Of a stretch of 64,000 nt of DNA, positions 53,937-63,946 are shown piece after piece. The position numbers and the translations under genes are program-made. Position 1 is the first letter of the stretch, and each line of letters opens with the position of its first letter. Origin of the DNA: an uncultured Clostridia bacterium (GTDB lineage: Bacteria > Bacillota > Clostridia > Peptostreptococcales > Anaerovoracaceae); the NCBI GenBank assembly GCA_934278925.1, contig CAKQWJ010000008.1, forward strand, positions 8,718 through 72,717. The letters are read 5' to 3'. Under the pieces are notes generated by a model. That model ran no database searches. It was not told the DNA's origin and was given only the letters and a program-made list of their open reading frames with translations.

Positions 53937-54139
53937 TGGATCTGAATAAAATTAGAAAAATGACGGACCAGGAAAGAACCGCTGAGCTTGAAAAAATGCA
54001 GCAGGAGCTGTTCAACCTGAGATTCCAGCACGTTACCGGCCAGCTTGAGAATCCGGTTCGTATGAGAGAAGTGAAGAGAGATATCGCTCGGGTAAAGACG
54101 ATTATCCGGGAAAAAGAGCTTGAAGGACCACAGGCATAA
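53936..54139 (+). CDS. rpmC: 50S ribosomal protein L29
   Basis: A 67-aa helical protein near the tunnel exit: the family motif [17 protein letters not shown] followed by [16 protein letters not shown]. It is coupled to rplP by a one-base overlap. Confidence 0.96.
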   Translation: MDLNKIRKMTDQERTAELEKMQQELFNLRFQHVTGQLENPVRMREVKRDIARVKTIIREKELEGPQA

Positions 54140-54157
54140 CGGAAAGGAGGATGGACA

Positions 54158-54412
54158 ATGGAAAGAAATAGAAGAAAGACAAGAGTTGGCATCGTTGTCA
54201 GCGACAAGATGGATAAGACTGTTGTCGTTGCTACAGAAGAAATCGTCAGACATTCTCTTTACGGTAAGGGTGTGAAGAGAACGAAGAAGTTCAAGGCACA
54301 CGATGAGAATAACACATGTGGTATCGGCGATACAGTAAGAATTATGGAGACAAAGCCTCTGTCCAAGGATAAGAGATGGAGAGTTGTCGAAATCGTTGAG
54401 AAGGCTAAATAA
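54158..54412 (+). CDS. rpsQ: 30S ribosomal protein S17
   Basis: An 84-aa OB-fold protein that binds 16S rRNA early. [19 protein letters not shown] and the C-terminal [19 protein letters not shown] are conserved. GGAAAGGAGGA precedes the ATG. Confidence 0.97.
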   Translation: MERNRRKTRVGIVVSDKMDKTVVVATEEIVRHSLYGKGVKRTKKFKAHDENNTCGIGDTVRIMETKPLSKDKRWRVVEIVEKAK

Positions 54413-54423
54413 GGAGGCGACAA

Positions 54424-54798
54424 ATGATTCAGACAGAAACTAGACTGAGAGTTGCCGACAATTCCGGAGCAAAGGAACTTCTTTGCATCAGCATCCTCGG
54501 CGGAACAGGCCGTAAATATGCAAACATCGGTGATGTCATCGTTTGCGCAGTTAAGGATGCAACTCCTGGTGGAGTTGTCAAGAAGGGCGACGTTGTAAAG
54601 GCTGTTATCGTTAGAAGCAAGACCGGCGCTAGAAGAGATGACGGCAGCTATGTAAAGTTCGACCAGAACGCTGCAGTTATCATCAAGGACAGAACCGACA
54701 AGAATCCGGTTGGAACCCGTATCTTCGGACCTGTAGCTAGAGAGCTGAGAGATAACGGCTTCATGAAGATCGTGTCATTGGCACCGGAAGTACTGTAG
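54424..54798 (+). CDS. rplN: 50S ribosomal protein L14
   Basis: A 124-aa protein at an intersubunit bridge. It begins [20 protein letters not shown] and contains [28 protein letters not shown] precedes the ATG. It opens the spc part of the superoperon without a gap, 11 bp after rpsQ. Confidence 0.97.
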   Translation: MIQTETRLRVADNSGAKELLCISILGGTGRKYANIGDVIVCAVKDATPGGVVKKGDVVKAVIVRSKTGARRDDGSYVKFDQNAAVIIKDRTDKNPVGTRIFGPVARELRDNGFMKIVSLAPEVL

Positions 54799-54809
54799 GA
54801 GGTGTAACA

Positions 54810-55115
54810 ATGCAGATTAAGAAGAATGATACAGTAGTAGTAATCGCAGGAAAGGATAAGGGTAAGACCGGAACTGTACTGCGCGTACTGCCGAAGAAGA
54901 ATAAGGTTGTTGTTGAAGGCGTTAACGTTCAGACCAAGCACGCAAGAGCAACCAGAACATCCAATTCCGAGATTAAGCACATCGAAGGACCGATTGATGC
55001 ATCCAACGTTATGTTCTATGACAAGGAAGCAAAGGCCGGAACCAGAGTTGGCTACAAGGAAGAGAATGGAAAGAAAGTACGTTACTCCAAGAAGACCGGT
55101 AACGTTATAGACTAG
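54810..55115 (+). CDS. rplX: 50S ribosomal protein L24
   Basis: A 101-aa KOW-domain protein needed to start 50S assembly: [20 protein letters not shown] and [25 protein letters not shown] precedes the ATG. Confidence 0.96.
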   Translation: MQIKKNDTVVVIAGKDKGKTGTVLRVLPKKNKVVVEGVNVQTKHARATRTSNSEIKHIEGPIDASNVMFYDKEAKAGTRVGYKEENGKKVRYSKKTGNVID

Positions 55116-55132
55116 TGAAAGGAGGAGAGACA

Positions 55133-55675
55133 GTGGCAAACAGACTGAAAGAAAAATACAGAACAGAAGTATTTGAAGCACTGAAGGACAAGTTCAATTA
55201 TTCCAATCCGATGGAAGTTCCGAAGCTGGAAAAGATCACCATTAACATGGGTCTGGGCGAAGCAAAGGACAACTCCAAGATTATGGAAAGCGCTGTTAAG
55301 GAAATCGCTCTGATCGCAGGACAGAAGCCGGTTGTTACAAAGGCCAGAAAGTCCATCGCTAACTTCAAGGTTAGACAGGGTATGCCGGTTGGTGCAAAGG
55401 TTACACTGAGAGGCGACAGAATGTATGCATTCGCAGACAAGCTGTTCAACATTTCTCTTCCGAGAGTAAGAGACTTCAAGGGTGTAAACAGAAACTCTTT
55501 TGACGGCAGAGGAAACTATTCCATGGGCGTTAAAGAACAGCTCATCTTCCCTGAAATTGTGTATGATGATGTTGAAACCGTAAAGGGAATGAACATCGTG
55601 TTCACGACAACGGCTAAGACCGATGAAGAAGCTCAGGCACTTCTTGAGCTGATGGGCATGCCGTTCGCAAAGTAA
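55133..55675 (+). CDS. rplE: 50S ribosomal protein L5
   Basis: A 180-aa 5S rRNA-binding protein: [34 protein letters not shown] and [16 protein letters not shown]. The start is the GTG at 55133, preceded by AAAGGAGGAG; an in-frame GTG at 55115 would run through that site and is rejected. Confidence 0.96.
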   Translation: MANRLKEKYRTEVFEALKDKFNYSNPMEVPKLEKITINMGLGEAKDNSKIMESAVKEIALIAGQKPVVTKARKSIANFKVRQGMPVGAKVTLRGDRMYAFADKLFNISLPRVRDFKGVNRNSFDGRGNYSMGVKEQLIFPEIVYDDVETVKGMNIVFTTTAKTDEEAQALLELMGMPFAK

Positions 55676-55689
55676 TTTAGGAGGAGAAA

Positions 55690-55875
55690 ATGGCTAAGAC
55701 ATCGCTAAAGGTTAAACAACAGAGAAAGCCTAAGTATAAGACTCGGGCTTACACAAGATGCAGAGTTTGCGGCAGACCGCACTCTGTTCTGAAGAAATAC
55801 GGTATCTGCCGTATCTGCTTCAGAGAGCTTGCTTACAAGGGCGAAATTCCGGGCGTAAGAAAAGCAAGCTGGTAG
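55690..55875 (+). CDS. rpsN: 30S ribosomal protein S14, zinc type (type Z)
   Basis: A 61-aa S14 with two CxxC pairs, CRVCGRPH and CRICF, which bind zinc. It ends [11 protein letters not shown]. This is the short zinc form; the long non-zinc form is not seen here. TTTAGGAGGAG precedes the ATG. Confidence 0.97.
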   Translation: MAKTSLKVKQQRKPKYKTRAYTRCRVCGRPHSVLKKYGICRICFRELAYKGEIPGVRKASW

Positions 55876-55944
55876 GTTTAAGTTGCGAAGGCCCGTCACT
55901 GAATTGCAGTGCGGGAACCGCGTGAGGAAAGGAGAATTACTGTT

Positions 55945-56343
55945 ATGGCAATGACAGACCCAATAGCAGATATGCTGACAAGAATCAGAAATGCCAACAC
56001 AGCTGGACACAAGACAGTAGATATTCCGGCATCCAAGATGAAGAAATCTATTGCTGAAATCCTGAAGAACGAAGGATTCATCAACAGCTACGAGGTCGTT
56101 TCTGACAGTGCACAGGGCACTATCAAAGTTGAACTCAAGTATGGTCCGAACAGAGAGAAGACCATTTATGGAATCAAGAAAATTTCCAAGCCAGGACTGA
56201 GAGTATATGCGAAAGCAGATCAGGTTCCGAAGGTTCTGGGTGGACTCGGTATCGCAATCCTCTCCACATCCAACGGTGTGATTACTGATAAGCAGGCTCG
56301 CAAGCTGGGTGTTGGCGGAGAAGTTATTTGTTACGTTTGGTAG
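55945..56343 (+). CDS. rpsH: 30S ribosomal protein S8
   Basis: A 132-aa 16S rRNA-binding protein: [20 protein letters not shown] and the C-terminal [20 protein letters not shown]. In E. coli S8 represses the spc operon. The ATG at 55945 follows AAAGGAGAA; an upstream in-frame codon at 55909 is rejected. Confidence 0.96.
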   Translation: MAMTDPIADMLTRIRNANTAGHKTVDIPASKMKKSIAEILKNEGFINSYEVVSDSAQGTIKVELKYGPNREKTIYGIKKISKPGLRVYAKADQVPKVLGGLGIAILSTSNGVITDKQARKLGVGGEVICYVW

Positions 56344-56355
56344 GAGGTATAGAAA

Positions 56356-56898
56356 ATGTCAAGAATTGGTGTTAGACCTATTACTATCCCTGCCGGCGTA
56401 GAAGTAACGGTAGACGATAATAATCTGGTAAAAGTAAAAGGTCCGAAGGGCGAGCTGGAGAACAGCGTAAACCCGGATCTGGAAATCAAAATCGAAGACG
56501 GCGTACTGACCGTTGTTAGACCGACCGATGACAGAACTCACAGAGCGCAGCACGGTCTGGCTAGAACTTTGATTCACAACATGGTTGTCGGTGTAACCGA
56601 CGGCTTCCAGAAGAAAATGACCATCAACGGTGTAGGTTACTCTGCATCCAAGAAGGGCAACACTCTGGTTCTGAAACTCGGATTCTCCCATCCGGTAGAG
56701 ATGGTTGATCCGGAAGGTATTGAAACAGAAGTTCCGGACGCTACAACTGTAATCGTCAAGGGTTCTGATAAGGCACAGGTAGGAAACTACGCTGCAAACA
56801 TCAGAGCATGGAGAAAGCCTGAACCTTACAAGGGCAAGGGAATCATCATGGAAGGCGAAGTTGTTCAGAAGAAGGAAGGAAAGAGCGGAGCTAAATAA
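56356..56898 (+). CDS. rplF: 50S ribosomal protein L6
   Basis: A 180-aa two-domain protein near the sarcin-ricin loop: [20 protein letters not shown] and the C-terminal [28 protein letters not shown] precedes the ATG. Confidence 0.97.
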   Translation: MSRIGVRPITIPAGVEVTVDDNNLVKVKGPKGELENSVNPDLEIKIEDGVLTVVRPTDDRTHRAQHGLARTLIHNMVVGVTDGFQKKMTINGVGYSASKKGNTLVLKLGFSHPVEMVDPEGIETEVPDATTVIVKGSDKAQVGNYAANIRAWRKPEPYKGKGIIMEGEVVQKKEGKSGAK

Positions 56899-56916
56899 GA
56901 AGGGAGGATTTGAAAA

Positions 56917-57282
56917 ATGGCAAAAGCTAGCAGAAATGATAGAAGACTCAAAAGACACGAAAGAGTCAGAAAAAACGTTTTCGGAACTCCCGAGAAGCCA
57001 AGACTTTGCGTTTATAGATCGAACTGCAATATTTCGGCTCAGATTATCGATGATGTTAACGGAAACACTCTGGTTTCCGCATCTTCTCTCGATAAGGAGC
57101 TCAAGGCTCAGCTGGAGAACGGTGGAAACAAGGATGCAGCAAAGGCTGTAGGCAAAGCAGTTGGTGAAAAAGCAGTCGCTAAGGGCATCAAGGTAGTTGC
57201 TTTCGATAGAGGCGGATACCTGTACCACGGCAGAGTTAAGGAACTCGCTGACGGTGCTCGCGAAGCTGGATTAGAATTCTAA
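56917..57282 (+). CDS. rplR: 50S ribosomal protein L18
   Basis: A 121-aa 5S rRNA-binding protein: [20 protein letters not shown] and [29 protein letters not shown] precedes the ATG. Confidence 0.97.
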   Translation: MAKASRNDRRLKRHERVRKNVFGTPEKPRLCVYRSNCNISAQIIDDVNGNTLVSASSLDKELKAQLENGGNKDAAKAVGKAVGEKAVAKGIKVVAFDRGGYLYHGRVKELADGAREAGLEF

Positions 57283-57295
57283 GGGAGGACAAGGA

Positions 57296-57799
57296 ATGCG
57301 TAGCAAGATTGATGCATCCAAGCTGGAACTCACTGAGACCATCGTAAATATCAGACGTGTTGCTAAGACCGTAAAGGGCGGTAGAAACATGAGATTCAGT
57401 GTTACTATCGTTGTCGGCGATGGCGAAGGTCACGTTGGTATCGGACTCGGTAAGGCTCAGGAAATCCCTGAAGCAGTAAGAAAAGCTACTGAGGATGCGA
57501 AGAAGAAACTGATTTATGTACCGACAGTAGGAACAACTGTTCCTCACGAAACACTGGGAATCTTCGGCGCAGGAAAGGTTCTGATTATGCCTTCCGCACC
57601 GGGAACCGGAGTTATCGCAGGTTCTTCCGTACGTACCGTACTGGAAGCTGCCGGAATTAAGGACGTTAGAGCGAAATCGCTCGGTTCAAGCAATACCGGA
57701 AACATGGCACTGGCAACTATCGAGGGTCTGAGAAACCTCACCACCATCGAAGAAGTTGCAAAGCGTCGTGGCAAGACACCGGAAGAAATTTTAGGATAG
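57296..57799 (+). CDS. rpsE: 30S ribosomal protein S5
   Basis: A 167-aa protein at the mRNA entry and decoding region. [18 protein letters not shown] contains the loop where spectinomycin resistance arises, and [20 protein letters not shown] follows. GGGAGGACAAGG precedes the ATG. Confidence 0.97.
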   Translation: MRSKIDASKLELTETIVNIRRVAKTVKGGRNMRFSVTIVVGDGEGHVGIGLGKAQEIPEAVRKATEDAKKKLIYVPTVGTTVPHETLGIFGAGKVLIMPSAPGTGVIAGSSVRTVLEAAGIKDVRAKSLGSSNTGNMALATIEGLRNLTTIEEVAKRRGKTPEEILG

Positions 57800-57810
57800 G
57801 AGGCAAAGAT

Positions 57811-57993
57811 ATGGCAAAGACATTAAAGATTACTTTAGTCAAGAGCACCATCGGCGCATCCCCTAAACAGAAGAAGACCGTGGAAGCACTGGGCCTGAAG
57901 AAGCTGCACCACTCCGTAGAACTGGCAGATTCCGCTGCAGTTCGCGGTGCAATCGCAAAGGTTTCCCATCTTCTGAGCGTTGAAGAACTATAA
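57811..57993 (+). CDS. rpmD: 50S ribosomal protein L30
   Basis: A 60-aa protein: [20 protein letters not shown], then [23 protein letters not shown] precedes the ATG. Confidence 0.96.
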   Translation: MAKTLKITLVKSTIGASPKQKKTVEALGLKKLHHSVELADSAAVRGAIAKVSHLLSVEEL

Positions 57994-58007
57994 GGAGGAA
58001 TGTGACC

Positions 58008-58448
58008 ATGAGACTTCATGAATTAAAAGCAGCTGAGGGCTCCACAAAGGCTCCAAAGAGAAGAGGCCGTGGTACCGCTACCGGTCAGGGTAAAACCGGC
58101 GGCAGAGGTATGAACGGTCAGAAATCTCGTAGCGGCGGCGGAGTAAGACTCGGCTTCGAGGGTGGCCAGATGCCACTGTACAGAAGACTTCCGAAGAGAG
58201 GATTCACCAATCCGTTCACAAAGGAGTATTCTGAAGTAAACGTACAGGATCTGAATCGTTTCGAAGACGGTGCTGTTGTAGATTGCGCAGCTCTTGTTGA
58301 GGCAGGAGTTGTTAAGCAGGTGAAGGATGGCGTTAAAGTCCTGGGCAACGGCGAAATCACAAAGAAGATCACTGTAAAAGCTGAAAAGTTCAGCAAGAGT
58401 GCTGTAGAAAAGATTGAAGCAGCAGGAGGAAAGGTAGAGGTGCTCTAA
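58008..58448 (+). CDS. rplO: 50S ribosomal protein L15
   Basis: A 146-aa assembly protein with the Gly/Arg-rich N-terminal arm ([20 protein letters not shown]) and [12 protein letters not shown]. The ATG at 58008 follows AAGGAGGAA; a GTG two codons earlier is less likely. The stop is directly followed by the secY ATG. Confidence 0.96.
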   Translation: MRLHELKAAEGSTKAPKRRGRGTATGQGKTGGRGMNGQKSRSGGGVRLGFEGGQMPLYRRLPKRGFTNPFTKEYSEVNVQDLNRFEDGAVVDCAALVEAGVVKQVKDGVKVLGNGEITKKITVKAEKFSKSAVEKIEAAGGKVEVL

Positions 58449-59729
58449 ATGGAGTTACTGAAGACTCTCTCACAGGCATGGAAAGTAGAAGAGCTTCGGA
58501 AGAAGATTCTCTTCACACTCATGATGTTGGTTGTATATCGAATCGGATCCAATATTCCGGTTCCGGGAATTAACAGAACATACTTATCACAAATGTTCTC
58601 TGGGGAGACAGGTCTTCTGGATCTTTTCGATCTGTTTTCTGGTGGATCGTTCAGTAATTTTACAATTTTCGCGCTGAGTATCACACCATATGTTACAGCA
58701 TCTATTATCGTACAGCTTCTGACAATTGCGCTTCCTTACTTTGAAAGACTTTCGAAAGAAGGAAACGAGGGCCACAAGAAGATGGCGACAATCACCCGAT
58801 ATATGACGGTTGTCCTGGGTTTGATCCAGGCAATCGGACTGACGGTGGGTCTCTTCAAGAACGCGGTCGTTGATAAGAGCGCATTTGCCTCAATTACGAT
58901 AATTATGGTATTGACAGCAGGTACAGTGTTCCTGATGTGGCTGGGTGAGCAGATTAACGAGTATGGTATCGGCAACGGAATCTCATTGATTATCTTTGCC
59001 GGTATCGTGGATCGCTTCCCGACATTCGTCAGAAATACGTACGCTCAGGTATCTGAGGGTGCGATTAGCGGAGTTGCTGTATTAACATTATTGATTGTAT
59101 CTGTTATGCTTGTAATGGTAATCATACTGTTCGAGCAAGGCGTTCGAAAGATTCCGGTGCAGTATGCAAAGCGAGTTGTGGGACGTAAAATGTATGGGGG
59201 ACAGTCAACACACATTCCGATGAAGGTGAATCAGGCCGGAGTTATTCCGATCATCTTCTCGTTATCACTGTTACAGTTCCCGCTGATTGTTACATACTTC
59301 GCTCCGAAATCAGCATATGCGGACTTTGTCAACAAGTACATATCACCGTCCGGAGACCCGGGTCTCTGGATTTATGTAGTATTAAACGTTGTTCTCACAA
59401 TGTTCTTCACTTACTTCTACACCGCGATTACATTTAATCCGACAGAAGTAGCAGAGAATATGCGTCAGAGTGGCGGCTTTGTTCCCGGTATTCGTCCGGG
59501 AACGGCAACAGTGGAATACCTTTCCCGTGTAATGTCCAGACTGTGCTTCTGCGGAGGCCTGTTCCTGGCAGCGGTATCGGTGATTCCAACTATCGTCAGC
59601 AATTTTACACCGTTTGAAATGACATTCGGAGGTACTTCCCTCCTGATTGCCGTAGGTGTTGCAACCGACACGGTGAAACAGATTCAGAATCAAATGCTGA
59701 TGAGAAACTATCAGGGATTCCTGAAATAA
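58449..59729 (+). CDS. secY: preprotein translocase subunit SecY
   Basis: A 426-aa channel with ten membrane segments. GSNIPVPGIN and FSGGSFSNFTIFALSITPYV contain the plug region and TM2; FTYFYTAITFNPTEVAENM lies in TM9. It pairs with SecE (encoded at 19592) and SecG. It starts directly after the rplO stop, inside the purine-rich end of rplO. Confidence 0.97.
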   Translation: MELLKTLSQAWKVEELRKKILFTLMMLVVYRIGSNIPVPGINRTYLSQMFSGETGLLDLFDLFSGGSFSNFTIFALSITPYVTASIIVQLLTIALPYFERLSKEGNEGHKKMATITRYMTVVLGLIQAIGLTVGLFKNAVVDKSAFASITIIMVLTAGTVFLMWLGEQINEYGIGNGISLIIFAGIVDRFPTFVRNTYAQVSEGAISGVAVLTLLIVSVMLVMVIILFEQGVRKIPVQYAKRVVGRKMYGGQSTHIPMKVNQAGVIPIIFSLSLLQFPLIVTYFAPKSAYADFVNKYISPSGDPGLWIYVVLNVVLTMFFTYFYTAITFNPTEVAENMRQSGGFVPGIRPGTATVEYLSRVMSRLCFCGGLFLAAVSVIPTIVSNFTPFEMTFGGTSLLIAVGVATDTVKQIQNQMLMRNYQGFLK

Positions 59730-59762
59730 ATATTGCTTCGTGGAACACAGAGGAGAGATGAA

Positions 59763-60416
59763 ATGCTTAGAGCTGTTTTGCTGGGACCTCCGGGAGCCGG
59801 AAAGGGAACCCAGGCCGTAAGACTGGTAGAAAAGTATGAGATTCCGCACATTTCCACCGGCGACATCTTCCGGAAGAACATCAAGGAAGGTACCGAGTTG
59901 GGGAAAAAAGCGCAGGAGTACATGAATGCAGGTGCGCTTGTACCGGATGAACTGGTTGTTGATCTGGTAAAGGACAGACTGCAGCAGGATGATTGTAAGA
60001 ACGGATTCCTGTTGGATGGATTCCCAAGAACGATTTTCCAGGCAGAAAAGCTGGATGAATTCCTTTCGGAATCCAATCAGAAAATGGATATCGTAATCAA
60101 CCTCAAGGTTGAGAAGGAAGCTTTGATTAAGCGTCTGACCGGCAGAAGAGTCTGCAAGGACTGCGGTGCAAGCTATCATATCGTCAACATTCCTCCGAAG
60201 AAGGAAGGTGTCTGCGATATCTGTGGCGGCGAGCTGATTCAGAGAAAAGACGACAATATTGAGACTGTGGAGAACAGAATCAACGTCTACGAAGAGCAGA
60301 CCGCTCCGCTCATTGGATATTATAAGGAAGCAGGTTCGCTGGTTGACTTTGACGGAGAAGCTTCTCTGGACGAAGTTTTCGATGCAATCGTTCAGGCAAT
60401 CGGTGAGCAGGAATAA
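59763..60416 (+). CDS. adk: adenylate kinase, zinc-lid type
   Basis: A 217-aa enzyme that interconverts AMP, ADP and ATP. The P-loop is GPPGAGKGTQ at about 8-17; the AMP site shows STGDIFR and DGFPRT. The long lid carries CKDC and CDIC, four zinc-binding Cys, as in Gram-positive forms. The ATG at 59763 follows GAGGAGAG; an upstream in-frame TTG is rejected. Methionine aminopeptidase, often the next gene, is missing; infA follows. Confidence 0.96.
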   Translation: MLRAVLLGPPGAGKGTQAVRLVEKYEIPHISTGDIFRKNIKEGTELGKKAQEYMNAGALVPDELVVDLVKDRLQQDDCKNGFLLDGFPRTIFQAEKLDEFLSESNQKMDIVINLKVEKEALIKRLTGRRVCKDCGASYHIVNIPPKKEGVCDICGGELIQRKDDNIETVENRINVYEEQTAPLIGYYKEAGSLVDFDGEASLDEVFDAIVQAIGEQE

Positions 60417-60449
60417 TTCCTGACGTTATAATTAAAGGAGACTGATATT

Positions 60450-60680
60450 ATGGCGAAAAAGAATGCCATCGAGGTTATGGGCACAGTCGTGGATGCTCAG
60501 CCTAACGCAATGTTCAAGGTAAAACTGGAAAACGGTTTTGAAGTCCTTGCACACATTTCCGGAAAGATTCGTATGAATTATATTCGAATTCTCCCGGGCG
60601 ACCGCGTTAGAGTGGAGCTTTCTCCGTATGACTTGACTCGTGGACGCATTACCTGGCGTGATAAGAACAATAACAACTAA
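60450..60680 (+). CDS. infA: translation initiation factor IF-1
   Basis: A 76-aa OB-fold protein that blocks the ribosomal A-site during initiation: [20 protein letters not shown], and [27 protein letters not shown] precedes the ATG. Confidence 0.97.
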   Translation: MAKKNAIEVMGTVVDAQPNAMFKVKLENGFEVLAHISGKIRMNYIRILPGDRVRVELSPYDLTRGRITWRDKNNNN

Positions 60681-60698
60681 GTATAAGGAGGAACTAAC

Positions 60699-60812
60699 AT
60701 GAAGGTAAGAGCTTCAGTTAAGCCTATGTGTGAGAAGTGCAAAGTAATCAAGAGACACGGTAGAGTCATGGTTATTTGTGAGAACCCTAAGCACAAGCAG
60801 AGACAAGGCTAG
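60699..60812 (+). CDS. rpmJ: 50S ribosomal protein L36, zinc type
   Basis: A 37-aa protein too short for many gene finders. [20 protein letters not shown], then a second zinc half with Cys and His, ending KHKQRQG. AAGGAGG lies 8 bp before the ATG. It stands between infA and rpsM, its normal site. Confidence 0.96.
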   Translation: MKVRASVKPMCEKCKVIKRHGRVMVICENPKHKQRQG

Positions 60813-60946
60813 TTTTATCAGATATTAATAAAAACATATTAATATAAGGCGCCGTTTTGCCGGGAAAGCGGTGTGACTATTCAAAATTGCAACCCCTGTC
60901 TATATCGCCCCCGGAGTGGTGATGGAAGATGGGAAAGGAGGAAGAA

Positions 60947-61312
60947 ATGGCAAGAATTGCCGGAGTTGACCTGCCAAGAGATAAGAGAATCGAAATCGGT
61001 CTGACTTATATTTATGGTATTGGTCTGAAGACGTCTAAGGATATCCTCGCTAAAGCGAACGTAAATCCAGACATCAGAGTTAAGGATCTGTCCGAGGAAG
61101 ATGCCGGAAAGATCAGAAAGGTAATCGAAAGCGATTACATCGTAGAAGGTGACCTGAGAAGAGAAACTTCCCTCAACATCAAGAGACTGATGGAGATCGG
61201 AAGCTACAGAGGCATCAGACACAGAAGAGGTCTTCCAGTAAGAGGACAGAAAACCAAGACGAACGCTAGAACTCGTAAAGGACCTAAGCGTCTGGCTGGT
61301 AAGAAGAAATAA
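60947..61312 (+). CDS. rpsM: 30S ribosomal protein S13
   Basis: A 121-aa 30S head protein contacting the P-site t[23 protein letters not shown] and [20 protein letters not shown]. The ATG at 60947 follows AAAGGAGGAA. The 134-bp gap before it has TATTAATA repeats followed by AAGGCGCCG. Confidence 0.97.
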   Translation: MARIAGVDLPRDKRIEIGLTYIYGIGLKTSKDILAKANVNPDIRVKDLSEEDAGKIRKVIESDYIVEGDLRRETSLNIKRLMEIGSYRGIRHRRGLPVRGQKTKTNARTRKGPKRLAGKKK

Positions 61313-61331
61313 GGTGAGGAGGTAGAGAAAT

Positions 61332-61724
61332 ATGGCTGCTAAAAAGCAAGTTAGAAAGAAAAAAAGAGAACGTAAACACGTTGAAAGAGGCCAAGCTCAT
61401 ATCCAGTCCACCTTTAACAACACATTGATTACTCTGACTGATATGGACGGTAATGCTCTTTCTTGGTCCAGTGCAGGCTCCAATGGTTTCAAGGGCTCCA
61501 GAAAGTCCACACCATTCGCTGCGCAGAGTGCTGCAGAAGTAGCTGCAAAGGCTGCTATGGAGCACGGTCTGAAATCCGTAGAAGTATTTGTAAAGGGACC
61601 GGGTTCCGGTAGAGAAGCTGCTATCAGAGCACTGGAAACCGCAGGCCTGAAGGTTGTATCCATCAAGGATATTACACCGATTCCGCACAACGGATGCAGA
61701 CCGCCTAAGAAGAGAAGAGTCTAA
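61332..61724 (+). CDS. rpsK: 30S ribosomal protein S11
   Basis: A 130-aa platform protein at the mRNA exit: [19 protein letters not shown] and [29 protein letters not shown] precedes the ATG. Confidence 0.97.
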   Translation: MAAKKQVRKKKRERKHVERGQAHIQSTFNNTLITLTDMDGNALSWSSAGSNGFKGSRKSTPFAAQSAAEVAAKAAMEHGLKSVEVFVKGPGSGREAAIRALETAGLKVVSIKDITPIPHNGCRPPKKRRV

Positions 61725-61743
61725 TCGGAAGGAGGAGTAATAC

Positions 61744-62331
61744 ATGGCTAGAAATAGAGAACCGGTACTGAAGAGAGCAAAGGCACTTGGCATTGAGCCT
61801 CAGTACCTGGGAATTAATAAGAAATCGAAGAGACAGGTTCAGCAGAGCAGAAGAAAGAAGAGCGAGTACGGTATTCAGCTGACTGAGAAACAGAAGGTTA
61901 AGTTCTACTACGGACTTCAGGAAACTCAGTTCAGAAACACCTACGAGAAGGCTACGAAGAGAGCCGGCGGTGCCGGTGAAAACCTTCTGATTATGCTGGA
62001 GAGCAGATTCGACAATGTAGTATTCAGAATGGGATTTGCTGCAACAAGAAGAGAAGCCAGACAGCTGGTTTCCCACGGACACTTCCTGGTAAACGGAAAG
62101 AAAGCAAACATTCCTTCCATGGAACTGAAGGCAGGAGATGTTATCTCCGTAAAGGAAAAGTCCAAGTCCTCTCCGAAGTTCAAGGAGCTGAGAGACATGG
62201 TTATCACCACTCCACAGTGGCTGGACATTGACCTGGACAAGCTGGAAGGCAAGATCCTGACTGCTCCAACTCGTGCTGACATCGATTTACCAATCGAAGA
62301 GCGTTACATCGTAGAGTTCTACTCTAGATAA
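61744..62331 (+). CDS. rpsD: 30S ribosomal protein S4
   Basis: A 195-aa primary 16S rRNA-binding protein with an S4 domain near 90-150 (LESRFDNVVFRMGFAATRRE). No N-terminal zinc cysteines are seen, so it is a C-minus form. In Bacillus rpsD is elsewhere; here it is in the alpha operon. AAGGAGG precedes the ATG. Confidence 0.97.
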   Translation: MARNREPVLKRAKALGIEPQYLGINKKSKRQVQQSRRKKSEYGIQLTEKQKVKFYYGLQETQFRNTYEKATKRAGGAGENLLIMLESRFDNVVFRMGFAATRREARQLVSHGHFLVNGKKANIPSMELKAGDVISVKEKSKSSPKFKELRDMVITTPQWLDIDLDKLEGKILTAPTRADIDLPIEERYIVEFYSR

Positions 62332-62380
62332 TGCGTTTAATGTTTTTACATTTTGCTGGTAAATTAATGGGAGGAAGAGA

Positions 62381-63328
62381 ATGATCGAGATAGTAAAGCC
62401 AACAATCACTAAAGAAATCGATGAGAATGGCCACTATGGTAAGTTTGTCGTAGAACCTCTGGAAAGAGGATACGGCACAACATTAGGTAACTGTATGAGA
62501 AGAATTCTCCTGAGTTCCCTGCCAGGCGCTGCTATCACTTCGGTAAAGATCGATGGAATTCTTCACGAGTTCTCGACGATTCCTGGCGTTAAGGAAGATG
62601 TGACGGAAATTATCCTCAATCTGAAAAGACTGGCAGTTCGCATCAACGGAGATGAGAACAAGAGAGCCATCATTAACGCAGTGGGTCCGAAAGAAGTAAC
62701 AGCTGCCGACATCATTGTGGATGCGGATACGGAAATTTTCAACCCGGATCTGCACATTGCAACGCTCGCAGATAATGCGACACTTGTAATGGAGATGAAT
62801 CTGACTTCGGGAAGAGGTTATGTTCCGGCGGAACAGAACAAAAAGGAAAATACTCCGATCGCAGAAATTCCAGTGGATTCTATTTTTACTCCTGTGAAGA
62901 AAGTAAACTTCACGGTAGACAATACGAGAGTCGGCCAGGTTACAGACTTTGACAAGCTGACCCTGGAACTCTGGACAGATGGATCGATTACACCGGAAGA
63001 AGGCGTTTCAATTGGTGCGAAAATCATGCAGGAGCATCTCAACCTGTTCATCGGACTGGGTTCCGATGTGGATGAGATGGAATTCATGATTGAGAAAGAC
63101 GAAGACCGCAAGGTTAAAGCACTTGAAATGACAATTGAGGACCTTGAATTGTCGGTTCGTTCATTCAACTGCCTCAAGAGAGCATCCATCAACACCGTTG
63201 AGGAACTGACTCAGCGGTCCGAGGAAGACATGATGAAGGTCAGAAACCTCGGAATGAAGTCACTTGTAGAAGTGAAGAACAAGCTGGCTGAGCTCGGATT
63301 GAGCCTCAAGCCAAACGACGATAACTAA
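62381..63328 (+). CDS. rpoA: DNA-directed RNA polymerase subunit alpha
   Basis: A 315-aa subunit. The N-terminal domain (dimerisation; [20 protein letters not shown]) is followed by a linker and the C-terminal domain that contacts UP elements and regulators ([15 protein letters not shown], then [15 protein letters not shown]). GGGAGG precedes the ATG. Confidence 0.98.
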   Translation: MIEIVKPTITKEIDENGHYGKFVVEPLERGYGTTLGNCMRRILLSSLPGAAITSVKIDGILHEFSTIPGVKEDVTEIILNLKRLAVRINGDENKRAIINAVGPKEVTAADIIVDADTEIFNPDLHIATLADNATLVMEMNLTSGRGYVPAEQNKKENTPIAEIPVDSIFTPVKKVNFTVDNTRVGQVTDFDKLTLELWTDGSITPEEGVSIGAKIMQEHLNLFIGLGSDVDEMEFMIEKDEDRKVKALEMTIEDLELSVRSFNCLKRASINTVEELTQRSEEDMMKVRNLGMKSLVEVKNKLAELGLSLKPNDDN

Positions 63329-63345
63329 GCGAAAGGAGCATACTG

Positions 63346-63687
63346 ATGAAGGGTTACAGAAAGCTGGGCAGAAATTCTGCACACAGAAAATCCATGCTGA
63401 GAAACCTGGTAACCGATCTCTTCAGAGAGGGTAGAATCACTACCACTGAGATGAGAGCGAAAGAAGCCGGCCGTATCGCTGAAAAGATGATTACAAAGGC
63501 GAAGAAGGGTGATCTTCACGCACGGAGACAGGTACTCGAATATATCTTTGACGAGGACGTTGTAACAAAGCTGTTTGAAGAAATCGCTCCGGGATATGAA
63601 GATAGAAATGGTGGTTACACCAGAATTCTCAAGCTCGGACCGAGACAGGGAGACAACGCAGAAGTCGTATATCTGGAACTGGTATAA
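63346..63687 (+). CDS. rplQ: 50S ribosomal protein L17
   Basis: A 113-aa protein at the tunnel exit: [20 protein letters not shown] and [20 protein letters not shown]. It is the last gene of the superoperon. GAAAGGAG precedes the ATG. Confidence 0.97.
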   Translation: MKGYRKLGRNSAHRKSMLRNLVTDLFREGRITTTEMRAKEAGRIAEKMITKAKKGDLHARRQVLEYIFDEDVVTKLFEEIAPGYEDRNGGYTRILKLGPRQGDNAEVVYLELV

Positions 63688-63702
63688 GATATGATTTGAC
63701 AG

Positions 63703-63728
63703 GCGGAGCGGGCTGTGCCCGCTTCCGC
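63703..63728 (+). terminator. GC-rich hairpin after rplQ
   Basis: GCGGAGCGGGC (63703-63713) pairs with GCCCGCTTCCGC (63717-63728) with one bulged base. There is no T-run, so termination is uncertain. It lies between TTGACA (63696-63701) and TATAAT (63733-63738). Confidence 0.5.
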
Positions 63729-63744
63729 TGCGTATAATTGAATA

Positions 63745-63908
63745 AGTGAGACGAAACGTCTTTAGATAACCTGCGGTTTCAAGGGGTCCTGCGCAATGGA
63801 CGCCCGTGAACCTTGTCAGGACCGAGAGGGAGCAGCAATAAGCGGTTCCGTCCGTGTGCCGCAGATCCACCTCTTGATGGACTGCAGGTTATCTAAGGGC
63901 GTTTTTTT
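63745..63908 (+). ncRNA. ffs: signal recognition particle RNA (SRP RNA, ffs/scRNA)
   Basis: The SRP54-binding hairpin is at about 63815-63838: GTCAGGACC, the GNRA loop GAGA, then GGGAGCAGCAA. The ends pair over about 19 bp, from 63756-63774 (ACGTC...CCTGC) with 63884-63902 (GCAGG...GGCGT), followed by a T-tract at 63902-63908. TATAAT at 63733-63738 would start it near 63745. At about 160 nt including the terminator, it is shorter than the Bacillus 270-nt form; whether it has an Alu-like domain is not clear. It targets signal-bearing ribosomes to the membrane with Ffh. Confidence 0.88.
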
Positions 63909-63910
63909 AT

Positions 63911-63946
63911 GGTTCTTCACGAATTTTTGGTTCTTCACGAATTTTT
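63911..63946 (+). repeat. 18-bp perfect tandem duplication
   Basis: GGTTCTTCACGAATTTTT occurs twice in direct succession (63911-63928, 63929-63946), just past the SRP RNA terminator. The last 90 bases of the window hold no other recognisable feature. Confidence 0.85.
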
